A stretch of DNA of 64,000 nucleotides from Cellulophaga omnivescoria (GCF_001999725.1 NZ_MDDP01000006.1:1-64000), one strand, 5' to 3'; positions 18,496-28,164 are shown, counted from the stretch's first letter. The notes: generated by a model not told the origin, from the letters alone. Translations and numbers: made by a program.

Positions 18496-19377
18496 ATGCA
18501 ACATATAAATAAGTTAGTTTTCTTGTTAGGAATACTTTATGGCACGTTAACACTTAGCTCATGCCAAGGTGTTTTTGTTAGTGATAAAGACAAGGTTGCC
18601 ATAGCAAGGGTAGGAGAAAACTTTTTGTATAAAGAAGATATACAAGATTTAATACCAAAAAACACCTCAAAAGAAGATAGCACCACTTTGGTAACCAATT
18701 ACATTAATAATTGGGCTTCTAAGCAGTTGTTAATGTCAAAATCTAAAGTAAACCTGTCTGAAGAGCAATTGGCGGAGTTTGATAGGCTTGTGGCAAATTA
18801 CAAAACAGATTTATACACTGGAGCTTACAAAGAAGCTCTGGTGCAAAAAGAACAAGACACCGTTATAAGCAAAGAGGAGTTAAATACTTTTTATGAAAAA
18901 GAAAAAGAAAATTTTAAGCTTAACGAGAAAATTGTAAGAGTGCGTTATGTAGAGTTACCACCACAATTTTTAAATAAATCTGCAGTAATAGAAAAATTAA
19001 AAGGGTTTACAGATAAAGACCGTATGTATTTAGACTCTATTAGTGTACAATTTAGAAAAGTTAATTTTAACGATTCGGTTTGGGTAGAAGCCTCTAGGCT
19101 AAAGAGTGAAATACCTCCTTTAACATCAGAAAATGAAGACCAATACTTAAAAAAAGCACAATTTTTTGAGATGCAAGATTCATTAGGGGTATATTTGACC
19201 AAGGTTGTAGATATGTTAAATAAAAACGAACCTGCACCTTTACAGTATATTACGCCAACAATTAAACGTGTTTTATTAAACCGTAGAAGACTAGAATACT
19301 TAAGGAAACTAGAAGTAGATATTATAGATGAAGCTATTAAAAATAAGGAATTTGAGATATATGAAAAACAAGAATAA
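18496..19377 (+). CDS. SurA-like periplasmic lipoprotein without a clear parvulin domain
   Basis: A lipoprotein (MQHINKLVFLLGILYGTLTLSSC) with a SurA-type N-terminal region: VAIARVGENFLYKEDIQDLIP, then helices around TTLVTNYINNWASKQLLM and the ISKEELNTFYEKEKENFKL block seen in peptidyl-prolyl isomerase chaperones. No full rotamase domain (the HILxxxP and GGxxG elements) can be seen, so it is probably a holdase-type partner rather than an isomerase. It likely helps outer membrane protein folding with the next gene, whose start lies inside its 3' end. An alternative start is the ATG at 18484. Confidence 0.75.
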   Translation: MQHINKLVFLLGILYGTLTLSSCQGVFVSDKDKVAIARVGENFLYKEDIQDLIPKNTSKEDSTTLVTNYINNWASKQLLMSKSKVNLSEEQLAEFDRLVANYKTDLYTGAYKEALVQKEQDTVISKEELNTFYEKEKENFKLNEKIVRVRYVELPPQFLNKSAVIEKLKGFTDKDRMYLDSISVQFRKVNFNDSVWVEASRLKSEIPPLTSENEDQYLKKAQFFEMQDSLGVYLTKVVDMLNKNEPAPLQYITPTIKRVLLNRRRLEYLRKLEVDIIDEAIKNKEFEIYEKQE

Positions 19378-20788
19378 CAACATTACTTTTTTACTTGCAA
19401 TGTTATTAACTGTTACGTTTACAGCTAATGCAATGCAAGAACAAGAGCAAGCAGATGATGTTGTGCAAATTGCACAAGACACTATAAAATCTAACTTTAA
19501 AAGAGTAAAATTAGATGGTGTTTCTGCTGTTGTGGGTGATTATGTAATATTAGATTCTGATATAGAAAAAACACTTATAGATTTACGTAGTCAAGGTGTT
19601 TCTGAAGATGATGTAACTAAATGTGGTTTGTTAGGTAAATTAATGGAAGACCGTTTGTACGCACACCAAGCAGTACAAGATAGTTTGTTGGTTTCTGATG
19701 ATGAAGTTAATGCAACAAGTGAAAGACAAATACAAGGTTTAGTAGGGCAAATTGGTTCTATGGACAAATTACTTAAGTATTATAAAAAAGACTCTCAAGA
19801 AGCATTAAGAGAAGATCTTTTTAAAATTAATAAGCTAAGAATGTTGTCTGAAAGAATGCAGCAAAAAATTGTAGAAGAAATAGAGATTACTCCAGAAGAA
19901 GTAAGACAGTTTTACAAAAAGATACCAAAAGAAGAAAGACCAGTTTTTGGTGCACAGTTAGAGATTGCACAAATTGTAAAGCAACCAGAAGCTAGTGATG
20001 AGGAAAAACAAAAAGTAATAGATAAGCTTAATAAAATAAGAGAAGATGTTTTAGAAGGTGGTTCTAGTTTTAAAATTAAAGCAATTATTTCATCTGAAGA
20101 TGAAGGTTCTAGATCTAATGGTGGTTTTTATAAACTTACTAAAGAAACTAATTTTGTTAAAGAATTTAAAGATGTAGCTTTTGGTCTAAAAGAGGGAGAA
20201 GTTTCTGAGCCTTTTGAAACTAAGTTTGGATTTCATATTATTTACCTAGAAAAAATTAGAGGTCAGGAAAGAGATGTAAGGCATATTCTTATGGCTCCTA
20301 AAGTATCTGATGAAAGACTAGAAGAAGCTAGGATAGAGTTAGAGAAGATTAGACAGAGAATTTTAGATGGAGAATTAACATTTGCAGAAGCTGCTTTAAA
20401 TTTTTCTGATCAGAAAGAAACAAAATACGAAGGGGGGCAATTAAGAAACCCACAAGATTTTGGAACTAAGTTTGAGCTTACTAAAATGCAGCCTGAGTTG
20501 TATAACCAAGTTAGAGATATTAAAGATAATGAAATCTCTATGCCAATTTTAGAGGTAGAGCAGCAGGGTGGTGCAAAAAAGTATAAGATAATGAAAATTA
20601 CCAATAGGTATGATGAGCACGTAGCAGATTTTGCACAAGATTATACTAAAATTCAGGAGTTAGCGTTAACGCAAAAAAGAGTAGACGCTATACAAAAATG
20701 GATGGTAGAACATATTAATGATACTTATGTAAGTATTAATAAAGACAATAAAGATTGCGAGTTTAAAAACAACTGGTTTAAAAAATAG
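19361..20788 (+). CDS. surA: SurA-type peptidyl-prolyl cis-trans isomerase
   Basis: A periplasmic chaperone for outer membrane proteins. The start at 19361 (MKNKNNNITFLLAMLLTVTFTANAM) gives a good signal peptide and overlaps the upstream gene by 17 bases. The N-terminal chaperone region begins KLDGVSAVVGDYVILDSDIEKTL. Two parvulin domains follow: one at about 210-305 (LEIAQIVKQPEAS...SNGGFYKLTKET...FGFHIIYLEK), and one at about 310-420 (RDVRHILMAPKVS...EGGQLRNPQDFG...YKIMKITNRYDEH). The 475-residue length fits SurA. Confidence 0.9.
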   Translation: MKNKNNNITFLLAMLLTVTFTANAMQEQEQADDVVQIAQDTIKSNFKRVKLDGVSAVVGDYVILDSDIEKTLIDLRSQGVSEDDVTKCGLLGKLMEDRLYAHQAVQDSLLVSDDEVNATSERQIQGLVGQIGSMDKLLKYYKKDSQEALREDLFKINKLRMLSERMQQKIVEEIEITPEEVRQFYKKIPKEERPVFGAQLEIAQIVKQPEASDEEKQKVIDKLNKIREDVLEGGSSFKIKAIISSEDEGSRSNGGFYKLTKETNFVKEFKDVAFGLKEGEVSEPFETKFGFHIIYLEKIRGQERDVRHILMAPKVSDERLEEARIELEKIRQRILDGELTFAEAALNFSDQKETKYEGGQLRNPQDFGTKFELTKMQPELYNQVRDIKDNEISMPILEVEQQGGAKKYKIMKITNRYDEHVADFAQDYTKIQELALTQKRVDAIQKWMVEHINDTYVSINKDNKDCEFKNNWFKK

Positions 20789-20797
20789 TAAAACTTT

Positions 20798-21751
20798 ATG
20801 TCAGACGTAACTGCTGTTAAAAATCTAGTTGAAAAACACCAAGCACTAAAGCAAGAAATTGCTAAAGTTATAGTTGGGCAAGATGTAGTAATAGATCAAA
20901 TTTTATTATCTATTTATACAGGTGGCCATTCTTTATTGGTTGGCGTGCCCGGTTTAGCAAAAACCTTAATGGTAAATACAATAGCCCAAACCTTAGGGTT
21001 AGATTTTAAACGCATACAGTTTACGCCAGATTTAATGCCTAGTGATATTTTGGGTAGTGAAATATTAGACGAAAAAAGAAACTTTAAATTTATTAAAGGC
21101 CCTATTTTTTCTAATATTATTTTAGCAGATGAAATAAACAGAACACCGCCTAAAACGCAAGCGGCTCTTTTAGAAGCAATGCAAGAAAGGGCTGTAACAA
21201 TAGCTGGTAACCATTACAAATTAGATCTTCCTTATTTTGTGCTAGCAACACAAAACCCTATAGAGCAAGAAGGTACATATCCTTTGCCAGAAGCACAGTT
21301 AGATAGGTTTATGTTTGCTATAGAATTACAATACCCATCTGTAGCAGAAGAAATAGAGGTTGTTAAACGTACAACATCAGACAATAAACCGGTAATTAAT
21401 GCCCTTTTTAGTGCAGAAGAAATTGTAGCGGTACAACATTTAGTGCGCAAAATTCCAGTGCCAGACAATGTTGTAGAATATGCCGTTAAATTGGTAAATA
21501 GTACTAGACCTAATCTAGAAACAGCTACCGATTATGTTAAACAATATATAGATTGGGGAGCAGGGCCAAGAGCTTCACAAAATTTAATATTGGCAGCAAA
21601 AGCACACGCTGCTATTAATGGTAAATTTTCACCAGATATAGAGAACGTTCAATCTGTGGCAACTGGTATTCTTAGACACAGAATAATTAAAAATTACAAG
21701 GCAGAAGCAGAAAATATCTCTGAAGAACAAATTATTGCTAAATTATTCTAA
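20798..21751 (+). CDS. moxR: MoxR-family AAA+ ATPase
   Basis: A 317-residue ATPase of the MoxR/RavA group, which acts as a chaperone with von Willebrand A-domain proteins. Walker A is GVPGLAKT, Walker B is IILADEINRTPPKTQAALLEAMQE, sensor 1 is VLATQNPIEQEGTYPLPEAQLDRF, and the lid region ends with GPRASQNLILAAKAHA. It lies nine bases after surA. The DUF58 and VWA genes that normally follow moxR are absent here; aconitase comes next after a 200-bp gap. Confidence 0.93.
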   Translation: MSDVTAVKNLVEKHQALKQEIAKVIVGQDVVIDQILLSIYTGGHSLLVGVPGLAKTLMVNTIAQTLGLDFKRIQFTPDLMPSDILGSEILDEKRNFKFIKGPIFSNIILADEINRTPPKTQAALLEAMQERAVTIAGNHYKLDLPYFVLATQNPIEQEGTYPLPEAQLDRFMFAIELQYPSVAEEIEVVKRTTSDNKPVINALFSAEEIVAVQHLVRKIPVPDNVVEYAVKLVNSTRPNLETATDYVKQYIDWGAGPRASQNLILAAKAHAAINGKFSPDIENVQSVATGILRHRIIKNYKAEAENISEEQIIAKLF

Positions 21752-21951
21752 ATTAAAGAAAAATCAATTTCAAACGTTTTCGTAAACAATTTGATAAAAT
21801 TTTAAGTAAAAAATGATGCATTCATTTTTACAGGTACTTTTTTTTGTTTTTTTAGCAAAATAACATGAATCGTTGGTTAATTTCTTCGTTTACCCTTTAG
21901 ATTTTATTAATTTTGTGGAATTGCAATAAATTAAACTCAAAACTAAAAGGA

Positions 21952-24219
21952 ATGGCATTTGACATTGATATGATAAAAGGGGTTTATGCCCGTATGGCTG
22001 AACGAGTAGATATGGCTCGTGAAATAGTAGGAAAGCCACTTACACTTTCAGAAAAAATATTGTATTCTCACTTATGGGATGGTAAACCAAATACTAAATT
22101 TACAAGAGGTAAAGATTATGTAGATTTTGCACCAGACCGTATTGCTTGTCAAGATGCCACCGCACAAATGGCATTATTACAGTTTATGCAAGCTGGTAAG
22201 CCAAAAGTTGCAGTTCCTACAACAGTACACTGTGATCACTTAATTCAAGCTAAAAGTGGTGCTGCACCAGATTTAAAAGTTGCAAACACAACAAGTGCAG
22301 AGGTATTTAACTTTTTAGAGTCTGTTTCTAATAAATATGGTATTGGTTTCTGGAAACCAGGAGCAGGTATTATTCACCAAGTAGTTTTAGAAAATTATGC
22401 ATTTCCTGGCGGAATGATGATTGGTACAGATTCTCATACAGTTAACGCTGGTGGTTTAGGTATGGTTGCTATAGGTGTTGGTGGTGCAGATGCTGTAGAT
22501 GTTATGGCAGGTATGGCTTGGGAACTAAAGTTTCCAAAATTAATTGGTGTTAAATTAACTGGTAATATCTCTGGTTGGACATCAGCAAAAGACGTTATAT
22601 TAAAAGTTGCAGGTATTTTAACTGTAAAAGGTGGTACAGGTGCAATTGTAGAATATTTTGGAGAAGGTGCTAAAAACCTTTCTTGTACTGGTAAAGGTAC
22701 AATTTGTAATATGGGTGCAGAAGTGGGTGCAACTACATCTACATTTGGTTATGATGAGTCTATGGAACGTTATTTACGTGCAACAGACCGTAATGATGTT
22801 GCAGATGCAGCAAATGAAGTAAAAGAGCACTTAACTGCAGACCCAGAAGTTTACGCTAATCCAGAGCAATATTTTGATGAGGTTATAGAAATTAATTTAG
22901 ATGAGTTAAGACCTCATTTAAACGGACCTTTTACTCCAGATTTAGCTACACCAGTTGGTGAGTTAGGAGAAAAGGCAAAAGCAAATGACTGGCCTTTAAA
23001 AGTAGATTGGGGATTAATAGGTTCATGTACTAACTCTTCTTACGAAGATTTAACAAGAGCAGCTTCTATTGCTAAGCAAGCAGTTGATAAAAAAATTAAG
23101 CCAAAATCAGATTTTGGTATCAATCCAGGTTCAGAGCAAATTCGTTTTACTGCAGAAAGAGATGGTATTTTAGAAATTTTTGAAAATTTAGGAGCAACAG
23201 TATTTACTAATGCTTGTGGTCCTTGTATTGGGCAATGGGACAGAAGTGATGCTAAAGGTGATGAGAAAAACACAATTGTGCACTCATTTAACCGTAACTT
23301 CTCTAAAAGAGCAGATGGTAACCCAAATACACACGCATTTGTTGGTTCTCCAGAAATGGTTGCTGCAATAGCAATATCTGGTCGTTTAGATTTTGATCCT
23401 ATGAACGATACATTAATTAACGAAGATGGTGAAGAGGTAAAATTAGATATGCCATTAGGTATAGAGTTGCCACCACAAGGTTTTGATGTAGAAGATGCTG
23501 GTTACTTAGCTCCAGATGAAGATGGTTCTGGTGTAGAGGTTAAAGTTTCTCCAGATTCTGAAAGATTACAATTATTAGAGCCATTTACGCCTATTAAAGA
23601 TGAAAGTTTAATAGGAGCTAAATTGCTTATTAAAGCTTTTGGCAAATGTACAACAGACCACATTTCTATGGCTGGTCCTTGGTTACGTTTCCGTGGGCAT
23701 TTAGATAATATTTCTAACAACTGTTTAATTGGAGCTGTTAACGCTTTTGGTAAAAAAACAAACTTTGTTAAAAACCAATTAACAGGAGAGTACGGTGGTG
23801 TTCCAGATACCGCACGTGCATACAAAGCTGCAGGTGTTAGATCTGTAGTTGTGGGAGACCATAACTATGGAGAAGGATCTTCTCGTGAGCACGCAGCTAT
23901 GGAGCCAAGACATTTAGGTGTTGCAGCGGTAATAGTTAAGTCTTTTGCACGTATTCATGAAACAAACCTTAAAAAACAAGGTATGTTAGGTTTAACATTT
24001 GCTAATGAAGCAGATTATGACTTAATTCAAGAAGATGATACATTTAACTTTGTAGACATAGCAGAATTTGCGCCAGACAAACAATTAACTTTAGAGTTAG
24101 TTCATGCAGATGGTAGTAAAGATGTTATTAAACTAAACCACACGTACAATCAACCTCAAATAGATTGGTACAGAGAAGGTTCTGCGTTAAATGTAATTAA
24201 AAAAGAAAACGCGGCATAA
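21952..24219 (+). CDS. acn: Aconitate hydratase (mitochondrial-type)
   Basis: Aconitase interconverts citrate and isocitrate in the TCA cycle using a [4Fe-4S] cluster. The cluster ligands are C359 ([11 protein letters not shown]), C422 and C425 ([12 protein letters not shown]). The substrate-binding signatures [37 protein letters not shown] and the swivel domain are all present. The 755-residue length and residue numbering match mitochondrial aconitase, not the longer AcnA or AcnB forms. A start 13 codons upstream is possible but lacks homology; [15 protein letters not shown] was chosen. Codon use looks like that of a highly expressed gene. Confidence 0.97.
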   Translation: MAFDIDMIKGVYARMAERVDMAREIVGKPLTLSEKILYSHLWDGKPNTKFTRGKDYVDFAPDRIACQDATAQMALLQFMQAGKPKVAVPTTVHCDHLIQAKSGAAPDLKVANTTSAEVFNFLESVSNKYGIGFWKPGAGIIHQVVLENYAFPGGMMIGTDSHTVNAGGLGMVAIGVGGADAVDVMAGMAWELKFPKLIGVKLTGNISGWTSAKDVILKVAGILTVKGGTGAIVEYFGEGAKNLSCTGKGTICNMGAEVGATTSTFGYDESMERYLRATDRNDVADAANEVKEHLTADPEVYANPEQYFDEVIEINLDELRPHLNGPFTPDLATPVGELGEKAKANDWPLKVDWGLIGSCTNSSYEDLTRAASIAKQAVDKKIKPKSDFGINPGSEQIRFTAERDGILEIFENLGATVFTNACGPCIGQWDRSDAKGDEKNTIVHSFNRNFSKRADGNPNTHAFVGSPEMVAAIAISGRLDFDPMNDTLINEDGEEVKLDMPLGIELPPQGFDVEDAGYLAPDEDGSGVEVKVSPDSERLQLLEPFTPIKDESLIGAKLLIKAFGKCTTDHISMAGPWLRFRGHLDNISNNCLIGAVNAFGKKTNFVKNQLTGEYGGVPDTARAYKAAGVRSVVVGDHNYGEGSSREHAAMEPRHLGVAAVIVKSFARIHETNLKKQGMLGLTFANEADYDLIQEDDTFNFVDIAEFAPDKQLTLELVHADGSKDVIKLNHTYNQPQIDWYREGSALNVIKKENAA

Positions 24220-24242
24220 GCCAAGTTTGTTTTAATAAAAGA

Positions 24243-24272
24243 AAACTCCCGAAGTAATTCGGGAGTTTTTAT
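24243..24272 (+). terminator. Rho-independent terminator after aconitase
   Basis: AACTCCCGAA and TTCGGGAGTT form a 10-bp stem with a GTAA loop followed by T residues. Confidence 0.9.
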
Positions 24273-24321
24273 TTTTATATGAATTTATCTTCCTATTTTA
24301 GGGGTTATTATACAATATAAA

Positions 24322-24876
24322 ATGAAAAAGAAAACAGTTTTTACTCTTTTAATAATGCTTCTTGTAGCAGCATTTTTTTGGACTCCCTTAGGGCATATGG
24401 GAAAAATATTTTTAAACAATATGGTAGCAACTGCTCCTTCTGTTATTACTAAAGAAAATCAGAAAAAGGTAACAGATTATGACTGGGTTTTAAAAGATGA
24501 AGACCATAACTTATTTAATTTTACCAAATCTAAAGGAAATGTAATTTTCATAAACAATTGGGCTTCGTGGAAAGTGCATTGTGAAGCCGAACTACAATCC
24601 ATACAAAAGTTTTATAATGACTATAAAAATAAAGTAGATTTTTATATAATTACTAATGAGGAAAAAGATGTGGTAGAAGAATTTATGCAGCTTAAAAAAT
24701 TTAATTTTCCTGTTACTTATTTAATTATTGATGCTAAACACGCTGTAAATACAACAAAAGTACCATCTAGTTACGTTATAGATAAACAAGGTAATATTGT
24801 TATTTATGAGGAAGGCATATCTAACTGGGATAACAATAAAGTATACCAAACTATAGACAAACTTTTAGCCAAATAA
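24322..24876 (+). CDS. TlpA/ResA-like thioredoxin-fold protein with degenerate active site
   Basis: A 184-residue membrane-anchored protein with one N-terminal hydrophobic segment (VFTLLIMLLVAAFFWTPLGHMGKIFL) and a thioredoxin fold outside the membrane. Where the next gene has W-C-P-P-C, this one has NWASWKVHCEAEL: K84 replaces the first cysteine and only C87 remains. It therefore cannot form the usual intramolecular disulfide and is not a standard thiol-disulfide oxidoreductase. The cis-Pro region (TKVPSSYVIDKQGNIVIYEEG) is kept. The two genes are one base apart and clearly paralogous, so this is a tandem duplicate that has lost or changed its redox function. Confidence 0.85.
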   Translation: MKKKTVFTLLIMLLVAAFFWTPLGHMGKIFLNNMVATAPSVITKENQKKVTDYDWVLKDEDHNLFNFTKSKGNVIFINNWASWKVHCEAELQSIQKFYNDYKNKVDFYIITNEEKDVVEEFMQLKKFNFPVTYLIIDAKHAVNTTKVPSSYVIDKQGNIVIYEEGISNWDNNKVYQTIDKLLAK

Positions 24877-24877
24877 A

Positions 24878-25438
24878 ATGCCTATTACTAAAAAAAGAAT
24901 ATTAAATATTGTTTTTTATGTACTTTTAATTGCTATAGTATTTACGCCGTTAGGATTTAAAGTAAAGGTTTTTACAAGCAGAGTTTTTTCGGGAAGTGCA
25001 ACTGTTCTAAATGAACAAGAACAAGTTATGGTGCAAAATTTTAATTGGAAATTTGTAGACGCCAACGGCAATAACTTCAATTTAAATAATTACCAAGGTA
25101 AAGTAATTTTTATCAATTTTTGGGCAACTTGGTGTCCGCCTTGTGTAGCAGAAATGCCAAGTTTACAAAAGTTATATACTGACTATAAAAATGATGTAGA
25201 GTTTATTTTTTTAGCAAGCGATAAGGTAAACAAAGTAAAGGCATATTTAAACGACAACAATTTTAGTTTTAATGTGTATTATTCTAATTACATGTTACCA
25301 AAAGAGCTTAAACATACAGTAATTCCAACAACATTTGTATTAAATAAATCCGGAAAAATTATAATTAAAGAAACAAGTGCAAAAAATTGGAATAGCGAAA
25401 AAACACGAAAATTATTAGATAAACTTTTGAAAGAATAA
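24878..25438 (+). CDS. TlpA/ResA-like thiol-disulfide oxidoreductase
   Basis: A 186-residue membrane-anchored thioredoxin-like protein. An N-terminal membrane helix (ILNIVFYVLLIAIVFTPLGFKVKVF) is followed by the redoxin domain with the intact active site C86-P-P-C89 in FWATWCPPCVAEMPSLQKLY and the cis-Pro loop TVIPTTFVLNKSGKI. It should reduce or oxidise disulfides of exported proteins, as ResA/TlpA do in cytochrome c maturation. It pairs with the upstream degenerate copy. Confidence 0.9.
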   Translation: MPITKKRILNIVFYVLLIAIVFTPLGFKVKVFTSRVFSGSATVLNEQEQVMVQNFNWKFVDANGNNFNLNNYQGKVIFINFWATWCPPCVAEMPSLQKLYTDYKNDVEFIFLASDKVNKVKAYLNDNNFSFNVYYSNYMLPKELKHTVIPTTFVLNKSGKIIIKETSAKNWNSEKTRKLLDKLLKE

Positions 25439-25456
25439 AATATAGATTGAAAAAAT

Positions 25457-25487
25457 AAAAAAGCGCTTTGTAAAAAGCGCTTTTTTT
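25457..25487. terminator. Bidirectional terminator between the TlpA-like gene and tRNA-Leu
   Basis: AAAAAGCGCTTT and AAAGCGCTTTTT arms pair around a short loop (GTA), with T tracts on both strands. It can end the thioredoxin operon (+) and the tRNA transcript (-). Confidence 0.8.
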
Positions 25488-25488
25488 G

Positions 25489-25572
25489 TGACTACGACTG
25501 GAGTCGAACCAGCACGTTCTTAAGAACACTACCCCCTCAAGGTAGCGCGTCTACCAATTCCGCCACGTAGCC
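25489..25572 (-). tRNA. tRNA-Leu (anticodon GAG)
   Basis: On the minus strand the sequence folds into a class II tRNA. The acceptor stem is GGCTACG/CGTAGTC, the D-arm contains GCGGAATTGGTAGACGC, and the anticodon stem is CTACC/GGTAG with loop TTGAGGG (anticodon GAG). A long variable arm typical of tRNA-Leu is present, and the T-arm is CTGG-TTCGACT-CCAG. The CCA end is not encoded. Confidence 0.93.
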
Positions 25573-25587
25573 ATTGGTAAAATAATA

Positions 25588-25615
25588 TATAGCACAAATA
25601 TAACTATGTGCTATA
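25588..25615. repeat. Perfect inverted repeat upstream of tRNA-Leu and photolyase
   Basis: TATAGCACA (25588-25596) and TGTGCTATA (25607-25615) are perfect 9-bp arms around a 10-bp AT-rich spacer. It lies just upstream of the tRNA on the minus strand and about 120 bp upstream of the photolyase. It has no T tract, so an operator is more likely than a terminator; which gene it serves is not clear. Confidence 0.5.
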
Positions 25616-25732
25616 GATAAATAAACTTTTTAATTTGATATTTTATGTCTTTAATATGTGCATTAGCATAGTATATAATAGCTTTTTAAGTGAATAGGCC
25701 TTATTTTTGATACAAGCATAATTATAGTTTTT

Positions 25733-27022
25733 ATGAGTGATAAAATTTCTGTTTTTTGGTTTAGGAGAGATTTAAGAATTGAAGACAATACGGCACTGTG
25801 TAATGCATTAAAATCTGGTAATTCCGTACTTCCTGTTTTTATTTTTGATAAAAATATTTTAAATGAACTAGATGAAGATGATGCAAGAGTAACGTTTATA
25901 CATAAAACTTTATCGGTTATAAATTTAGCTTTAAAAGAATATAATAGTAGTGTACTATGCTTGCATACAACACCAGAACTTGCTTGGAAAAAAATAGTAA
26001 GTACATACAATGTAGAGCGTGTTTTTTTCAATAAAGACTATGAGCCATATGCAAGAGAAAGAGATCAGAAAATAACTTCATTTTTAAACGATAAATCTAT
26101 AGAGGTTAAGTCTTATAAAGACAGTGTTATTTTTGAAGAGGATGATGTTTTAAAGAATGACGGTGATCCCTATACAGTTTATACTCCTTATAAAAATAAA
26201 TGGCTATCTAAATTTACTCCAGACCTAATTGAAGATAAGAAATGTGATTTTAAAGGTAAATTATTAGAGTTTAATGCAGACTTTCCTTCATTAGAAAATT
26301 TAGGATTTAGTGCATCTAATATAACTGTAGAACCATACAATTTAGAGCATTTAGATGTTTATGCAGAAAAAAGAGATTTTCCGTCTGATAATATAACAAC
26401 GTATTTAGGCCCACACTTGCGTTTTGGAACCGTAAGTGTACGCAAATTAATTAGAGGTTTAGATGGTTTAGAAAGTGTGTTTTTAAGTGAATTGGTTTGG
26501 AGAGAATTTTTTACTCAAATCTTATTTCATTTTCCAAAGGTTGTTACCCAAAATTTTAGATCTAAGTACGATGGTATAAAATGGCGTAACAATAAAGACG
26601 ATTTTGAAAAATGGTGTTCTGGTAATACTGGTTATCCTATGGTAGATGCTGGTATGAGACAGTTAAACAAAACAGGTTATATGCACAATAGAGTGCGTAT
26701 GATTACTGCTGGCTTTTTATGTAAGCATTTATTAATAGATTGGCAGTGGGGAGAGGCTTATTTTGCTAAAAAGTTGTTAGACTATGAGTTGGCCTCTAAT
26801 AATGGCAATTGGCAATGGGCAGCAGGTACTGGTTGCGATGCTGCTCCGTATTTTAGAATATTTAACCCTATTACACAATTAAAAAAGTTTGATAAAGATT
26901 TTAAATATGTAAAGCATTGGATTCCTGAGTTGGATGGTTTTAATTATCCGCAGCCAATGGTAGAGCATAAAGCAGCCCGAGAGAGAGCACTAAAAGTCTA
27001 TAAAGAAGGTATAGAAGATTAA
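25733..27022 (+). CDS. phrB: Deoxyribodipyrimidine photolyase (CPD class I/cryptochrome family)
   Basis: A 429-residue flavoprotein that repairs UV-induced pyrimidine dimers with blue light. The N-terminal alpha/beta domain starts ISVFWFRRDLRIEDNTAL. The FAD-binding domain contains YLGPHLRFGTVSVRKL, LVWREFFTQILFHFP, GYPMVDAGMRQLNKTGYMHNRVRMITAGFLCKHLLIDWQWGEAYFAKKLLDYELASNNGNWQWAAGTGCDAAPYFRIFNP in pieces along the chain, including the Trp residues used for electron transfer. A TATTTTTG box at 25702-25709 is a likely -7 element. The stop codon abuts the stop of the convergent carotenoid operon, so both light-linked units end at the same point. Confidence 0.95.
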   Translation: MSDKISVFWFRRDLRIEDNTALCNALKSGNSVLPVFIFDKNILNELDEDDARVTFIHKTLSVINLALKEYNSSVLCLHTTPELAWKKIVSTYNVERVFFNKDYEPYARERDQKITSFLNDKSIEVKSYKDSVIFEEDDVLKNDGDPYTVYTPYKNKWLSKFTPDLIEDKKCDFKGKLLEFNADFPSLENLGFSASNITVEPYNLEHLDVYAEKRDFPSDNITTYLGPHLRFGTVSVRKLIRGLDGLESVFLSELVWREFFTQILFHFPKVVTQNFRSKYDGIKWRNNKDDFEKWCSGNTGYPMVDAGMRQLNKTGYMHNRVRMITAGFLCKHLLIDWQWGEAYFAKKLLDYELASNNGNWQWAAGTGCDAAPYFRIFNPITQLKKFDKDFKYVKHWIPELDGFNYPQPMVEHKAARERALKVYKEGIED

Positions 27023-27706
27023 TTATTGATTTTGTTTGTTAAAGTAACGAAACAACTCAATATTCATAAAAATAAGTACAAGTCCGTAAAAACAATCTTC
27101 TACAGGTATAGTACCTATTCTAACACCTAAATTTTCTGCATTGTTATACCAAACAATAGGAGACTCTAAAAAACTGCCAGTTAACAAACCATTACTGGCT
27201 AAAAAAAACGGTATAATTATTAAATACGTTAAATAATGATAGCTAAGGTTTGTTTTTTTATAGTACAAATAAACTAAAAAAAGGACGGCTAAAATACCAG
27301 TTGTACACGTGTATAGCTTGTTTAAGTTAAATAGAGCGGTAATTAAACAAGCAGCAATTATTGTAAATGTAATGTATTTTTCAATTTTTTGTAATGGATT
27401 ATTTTTTATTAAATATAATAAAGCAAAGTATGTAAAAACGCATGCATATGGTATTGCAATAAAAAATAATATTTCTTCAATAGGTAATTCACCTAAAAAT
27501 ATACCACTAAGGTAATCTTTATTAAAGCCCCAAACACCTATGGCGGTAAACCAGTAATCCCAAATTATAAAAAACAAAGCTACCGGTATACAGGCTTTAA
27601 AAAATGCTTCCCATTTTTTGTAAAAAGCGTGTTTTGGGTAAAAGCTAGCAATAAAAGGTATACTAATACAGGCAAAATTTATAAGTAGGTAAAAAAGGGG
27701 CTTCAT
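27023..27706 (-). CDS. crtY: Lycopene beta-cyclase (CrtYcd type)
   Basis: An integral membrane cyclase that closes the beta-rings of lycopene to make beta-carotene. The 227 residues have about six or seven membrane helices and two copies of the CrtYc/CrtYd motif: DYWFTAIGVWGFNKDYLSGIFLGELPIEEILFF (first) and NLGVRIGTIPVEDCFYGLVLIFMNIELF (second). Both keep the P-[IV]-E-[ED] acidic pair. This fused form is typical of Bacteroidetes. The ATG at 27706 overlaps the crtZ stop (TAATG); a longer frame to 27760 would run into crtZ and was rejected. Confidence 0.92.
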   Translation of the reverse strand: MKPLFYLLINFACISIPFIASFYPKHAFYKKWEAFFKACIPVALFFIIWDYWFTAIGVWGFNKDYLSGIFLGELPIEEILFFIAIPYACVFTYFALLYLIKNNPLQKIEKYITFTIIAACLITALFNLNKLYTCTTGILAVLFLVYLYYKKTNLSYHYLTYLIIIPFFLASNGLLTGSFLESPIVWYNNAENLGVRIGTIPVEDCFYGLVLIFMNIELFRYFNKQNQ

Positions 27707-28164
27707 TAAGGTTTGTATTGTTTGTGATATTTTTTTGGGACATATAACATTCCAAAACACTCTCCGTGTTCTTTACCTAAGTGTTTGTGGTGTACTTTGT
27801 GTGCTTTACGTAAGCCTATTAAATATTTATTTTTAGTTTTTTTAAACCACTTAAAACGTTGGTGTATTAAAACATCATGTATTAAAAAGTAAGCAATGCC
27901 ATAAAATAAAATGCCTAATCCAATAAAAAACATAAAGTTTAGTTCAGGTCTAATACCAAAGAAAAATAAAGCAATACTTGGTATTGCAAATATTACAAAA
28001 AACAAATCATTTTTTTCAAAAGGGTGTGGGTATTTTGGCTGATGATGGTCTTCATGTAAAATCCATAAAAAACCGTGCATTACGTATTTGTGAGTTATCC
28101 AAGTAATAACTTCCATAACAGTAAATGTAACAATTGTAACTAGTATAAAAAGTACTATTTTCAT
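27706..28164 (-). CDS. crtZ: Beta-carotene hydroxylase
   Basis: A 152-residue di-iron membrane hydroxylase that adds 3-hydroxyl groups to beta-carotene, giving zeaxanthin. All four histidine clusters are present: HKYVMH, HEDHH, HDVLIH and HKVHH. Four membrane helices surround them. It overlaps both neighbours at single start/stop junctions in the crt operon. Confidence 0.96.
   Translation of the reverse strand: MKIVLFILVTIVTFTVMEVITWITHKYVMHGFLWILHEDHHQPKYPHPFEKNDLFFVIFAIPSIALFFFGIRPELNFMFFIGLGILFYGIAYFLIHDVLIHQRFKWFKKTKNKYLIGLRKAHKVHHKHLGKEHGECFGMLYVPKKYHKQYKP

Noticed and set aside
27707-27760. Longer start for the lycopene cyclase
   Set aside because: The extra 18 residues lie in the crtZ coding region and have a different character; the TAATG junction at 27706 is the typical coupled start.
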